Positions 3,543 to 6,343 of a stretch of 6,343 bases of DNA are shown here, piece by piece. Each line of letters starts with the position of its first letter. Within the stretch, counting starts at the first letter, position 1. Origin of the DNA: Thermoplasmata archaeon (lineage in GTDB: Archaea > Thermoplasmatota > Thermoplasmata > Thermoplasmatales > Thermoplasmataceae); contig JAJZXP010000197.1 of assembly GCA_021806345.1 (NCBI GenBank), positions 1-6,343 on the forward strand, given 5' to 3'. A program made the translations under genes and the position numbers. Under the pieces are notes generated by a model. It saw nothing but the letters and a program-made list of their open reading frames with translations. It was not told the DNA's origin and did not search any database.

Positions 3543-6343
3543 GGGAGCAACTCATTGAATCATTGATGAAAGACATTTTAGGGCCGAAAAATGGTGCTTT
3601 CGAGGAAATGACCGAAGATCCCGGAAAGGAGTATGTTACCGGCATTATAGTTCCTCAATCGTGTCGTTTTGTGAAGGCAGAGCCAGATTCAGAAGATACT
3701 GTTGAAGGCTCCAATGATCTCGGAAGTGAAGATGATTCAGGGTCAGATGATGCAATTACCATGTCTTTTTCAGACATTGATCCAAGAATAAAGCCGCAGG
3801 TTTTTGGAATTTCGTTTGTAACGATGGGAGAAATACCTAGCTTCAAAGTGTGCGTAACTTGGGCCAGATATAATTGGAATAAGGAAACAAAAAAATGGAA
3901 TAGACAACCCTATAGGAGAATTTACCCCATAAAATTGTCAAGTGCAAAATTAGAAACTGACATTTATTCAGATATTGATGGAACTGTGAAACTTTATGTG
4001 AGAAAGGTTATTGGAGACTATGAAGCGAATGTAATTACAGTAAACATTGTGAATGACTTAAAAATAAACTCACAAAAATGCAGCGGAGAAAACCTGACTA
4101 AGGTTAGCCTTTTTCAACCTTCTCTGCGAATAAAATTGGATAAGGAGTTCCAACTTAAACCATTCTTAATTGAATTTAATAGAGATAACAATATTTTCAA
4201 ATTCTTATACAGAAATAAACCAGTAATGGCTAAGGGCAATATGTGTTCGGCTATTTGGTCTAGCATCGAATATCCTGAGCCATATAAGTCATTTACGTGG
4301 CCAGATGGTAAAGAATTCATAGATTGCTCAGAATTTATGGAACCTGATGTCAGAAGCGATTTCTTACCTCTCTATGCCGATCCATCTCCAATTTTGGAAT
4401 GGGATAAATCCATGGGAGCGCCTCCAGAGCTTTCAGCTTTCAAACTGTCTGAACTATGGGAACCTGATAAAATGTATTCTTCCATTTTTCCACTTGTTTC
4501 GGCCTATGAAAAATGGGTTCAATTTAATATTGCTTTTGCTAAAAATGTGCCCAGTGAGGATGAAAATTTTGCACTTGATTTGATTCAAACGCAATCAGAA
4601 TTCGTAAATCGACTGCGACACAGTCTTGAAATTATCAATAACGACGAGGACGCAAGATTATCATTTTGTTTTGCTAATAGAGCAATTTGGTTGCAGAACA
4701 AATGGAAGGGCAACTCAGATTTCACTTGGAAACCTTTTCAATTAGCTTTTTTACTTCTAAATATTGAGCCTTTAACAAATAAAAACTCCAAGTACAGAAG
4801 CAAAGTTGATCTGCTCTGGGTCCCCACTGGTGGAGGGAAAACAGAAGCGTATTTAGGTATAATTGCTTTTTTAATAGCCTATAGAAGAAGACGAGCAATC
4901 AATGGTCAAACTGCAGAACCTACAGGGGGAGGTACTGCTGTACTTACAAGATATACACTAAGACTCCTGACTACCCAGCAATTCAGAAGGACGCTTAGGA
5001 TGATTACTGCTGCTGAATATCTAAGGATTCAAAATGCTGGTGGCATAGGCTGGAGGCCTTCTGATTCCAAAATTACTGGAGATTTTATTTACGGTTCCAC
5101 CCGTTTTTCTGCGGGTTTGTGGGTCGGAATGGGAGTTTCTCCGAATCATCTGAGGGGCAAAGGAAAAGCAATACAAATCTTGGAAGGTTCTGGCGAAAAT
5201 GATGAGAATTCTGAAGGAGAACCAGCACAGGTCACTAGATGTCCTGCGTGCAATTCTTGGTTAGCTATCCCAAAATCTGGATTACCCGAGAACAATGATA
5301 ATCAATTGCATTTGCTCGTTAGAACAAATGCTTCTCCCTCAGTTCTTAATGAGCAAATTAATAAGGTCATCGAAGATAACAAAATGACCATTGTCAAAGG
5401 CTTTTCTTTACGATCTCTTGGTTCTGATCTTGTCAATCTCGATCTTGTTCTTACATTATATCATCGTGGAAAAATTGTGACTGCGGATATAGACAACCTT
5501 TGGAATAAAATCAAAAGTTCCTCCAACATGTCCCTATCATCGGTAAGAGCCTCACGCCCAGGATACTTTCTAGTGAAACAAGAACCTGGTAGAAAATCTG
5601 AGTCTTATTCTGATTTTGAAATTTATTGCCCGAACCCTGAATGTGAACTAAATCAGATAGCGACATATGTGGAAGGCATTCCGGCGATTAAAGAAGAACA
5701 CGATGAAATTCTACCTGATGGTCTCAAAATTAGACGTGAAACCTCTCCTTTTTTTTATGGAAAACATCTTCCCATTCCCGCATATACTGTAGATGAACAA
5801 ATTTACCATCAATGCCCGACAATAATTATCAGTACTGCTGACAAAATAGCCAGACTGGCGTTTGAACCTAGGGCTACAGGGATAATAGGAAATGTTGATA
5901 GCTTCAATTTATACTATGGGTATTATAGGGGAATCCTTTTACCAAATGACACAACTTCTGAAGCTCGAAAAATATCGAAAGTAAATGTTTGTTCGTTCGA
6001 ACCTCCTGAGCTTATACTTCAAGATGAATTACACCTACTTGAAGGTCCATTGGGGAGTCTCTTTGGTCTGTATGAAAGCTCCGTTGATGGGCTCATCCAA
6101 GAAAGGGGCGTATCTCCAAAATATATTGCCTCGACCGCAACCATTAAAAATGCTGAATCTCAAATTAAAAGACTGTTTGCAAGGGAAGTTTGTCAGTTCC
6201 CCCCCAATGGGCTTAAAATCGAGGATAGCTTCTTCGTCAGAGAAAGGGACAGAAACGAAAGCTGGAACGAAGATATAGCAGGGAGGATCTATGCAGGAAT
6301 ATATTCCCCAGGGTGGGGCCCTCTTACCCCTAACATACGCATA
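3539..6343 (+). CDS. drmA: DISARM helicase DrmA, 3' end beyond window
   Basis: 935 codons run without a stop or frameshift to the window edge, so the C-terminus is missing. The N-terminus (MREQLIESLMKDILGP, then YVTGIIVPQ near 33-41) matches the conserved opening of DrmA. An acidic Asp/Glu/Ser stretch follows at 48-71. The superfamily 2 helicase core shows motif I PTGGGKT (429-435), LTRYTLRLLTTQQ (469-481), STADKIARL (765-773), motif II DELH (829-832, preceded by PPELILQ) and motif III STAT (865-868). Between motifs I and II lies a large insert with CPAC (568-571) and C697/C702, a possible zinc site, and the SRPGYF segment. Motifs IV-VI, expected in the C-terminal helicase domain, would follow the edge. 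DrmA is a core DISARM protein that works with DrmB (DUF1998) and DrmC (phospholipase D-like) against incoming phage DNA. The start overlaps the glycosylase stop (ATGA). The assignment rests on remembered family features, not a search; another DEAD/H helicase of a defence system is the alternative. Confidence 0.85.
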   Translation, partial: MREQLIESLMKDILGPKNGAFEEMTEDPGKEYVTGIIVPQSCRFVKAEPDSEDTVEGSNDLGSEDDSGSDDAITMSFSDIDPRIKPQVFGISFVTMGEIPSFKVCVTWARYNWNKETKKWNRQPYRRIYPIKLSSAKLETDIYSDIDGTVKLYVRKVIGDYEANVITVNIVNDLKINSQKCSGENLTKVSLFQPSLRIKLDKEFQLKPFLIEFNRDNNIFKFLYRNKPVMAKGNMCSAIWSSIEYPEPYKSFTWPDGKEFIDCSEFMEPDVRSDFLPLYADPSPILEWDKSMGAPPELSAFKLSELWEPDKMYSSIFPLVSAYEKWVQFNIAFAKNVPSEDENFALDLIQTQSEFVNRLRHSLEIINNDEDARLSFCFANRAIWLQNKWKGNSDFTWKPFQLAFLLLNIEPLTNKNSKYRSKVDLLWVPTGGGKTEAYLGIIAFLIAYRRRRAINGQTAEPTGGGTAVLTRYTLRLLTTQQFRRTLRMITAAEYLRIQNAGGIGWRPSDSKITGDFIYGSTRFSAGLWVGMGVSPNHLRGKGKAIQILEGSGENDENSEGEPAQVTRCPACNSWLAIPKSGLPENNDNQLHLLVRTNASPSVLNEQINKVIEDNKMTIVKGFSLRSLGSDLVNLDLVLTLYHRGKIVTADIDNLWNKIKSSSNMSLSSVRASRPGYFLVKQEPGRKSESYSDFEIYCPNPECELNQIATYVEGIPAIKEEHDEILPDGLKIRRETSPFFYGKHLPIPAYTVDEQIYHQCPTIIISTADKIARLAFEPRATGIIGNVDSFNLYYGYYRGILLPNDTTSEARKISKVNVCSFEPPELILQDELHLLEGPLGSLFGLYESSVDGLIQERGVSPKYIASTATIKNAESQIKRLFAREVCQFPPNGLKIEDSFFVRERDRNESWNEDIAGRIYAGIYSPGWGPLTPNIRI

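Noticed and set aside
3655..3846. Minus-strand frame over the start of drmA
   Set aside because: It is the shadow of the acidic, serine-rich segment of drmA; the plus-strand frame is continuous and has conserved motifs.
5749..5756. T8 run inside drmA, considered as a terminator or frameshift
   Set aside because: The reading frame continues intact on both sides with family motifs downstream. A weak effect on transcription cannot be judged from sequence. The C7 run at 6199-6205 also keeps the frame.
5985..6278. 97-codon plus-strand frame in another phase
   Set aside because: It overlaps the helicase motif II and III region, which is read in the drmA frame with intact DELH and STAT.

Overview
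This looks like archaeal DNA, AT-rich throughout. The evidence is a geranylgeranyl-reductase-family flavoprotein (the family that saturates archaeal isoprenoid lipids), a tRNA-Thr with U at the discriminator position and no encoded CCA, TATA-like boxes about 25-30 bases upstream of starts, and genes that often lack a Shine-Dalgarno site. The mix would suit a Thermoplasmata-like or other euryarchaeal host. That placement is inference; the window has no phylogenetic marker better than the tRNA.

Layout. Positions 75-1115 (minus strand) encode the reductase-like flavoprotein. A divergent intergenic region (1116-1275) carries a leaderless-type promoter for it and a promoter for the tRNA. tRNA-Thr(GGU) lies at 1276-1349 on the plus strand. 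A 256-base gap (1350-1605) holds no convincing gene but is bounded by a perfect 10-base inverted repeat. From 1606 to the window edge runs a tightly packed plus-strand operon of three genes: a C5-cytosine DNA methyltransferase (1606-2850), an iron-sulfur HhH-GPD DNA glycosylase of the Mig (T:G mismatch) type (about 2883-3542), and a large helicase, open to the edge (3539-6343), recognised as DrmA of the DISARM anti-phage system.

How the genes fit together. DrmA with a C5-cytosine methyltransferase is the signature of DISARM class 2 (drmMII plus drmA, drmB, drmC). The methyltransferase would mark host DNA as self and DrmA would be the ATP-driven core of the defence. 5-methylcytosine deaminates to thymine and leaves T:G mismatches, faster at high temperature. 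The glycosylase placed between the two genes would repair those lesions, as Mig.MthI does beside the GGCC restriction-modification system of a Methanothermobacter plasmid. A DISARM locus with its own mismatch glycosylase is the main finding. drmB, drmC and any class-defining extra gene would lie beyond the right edge and cannot be seen. The operon begins just 3' of a tRNA gene, the usual position of an integrated island.
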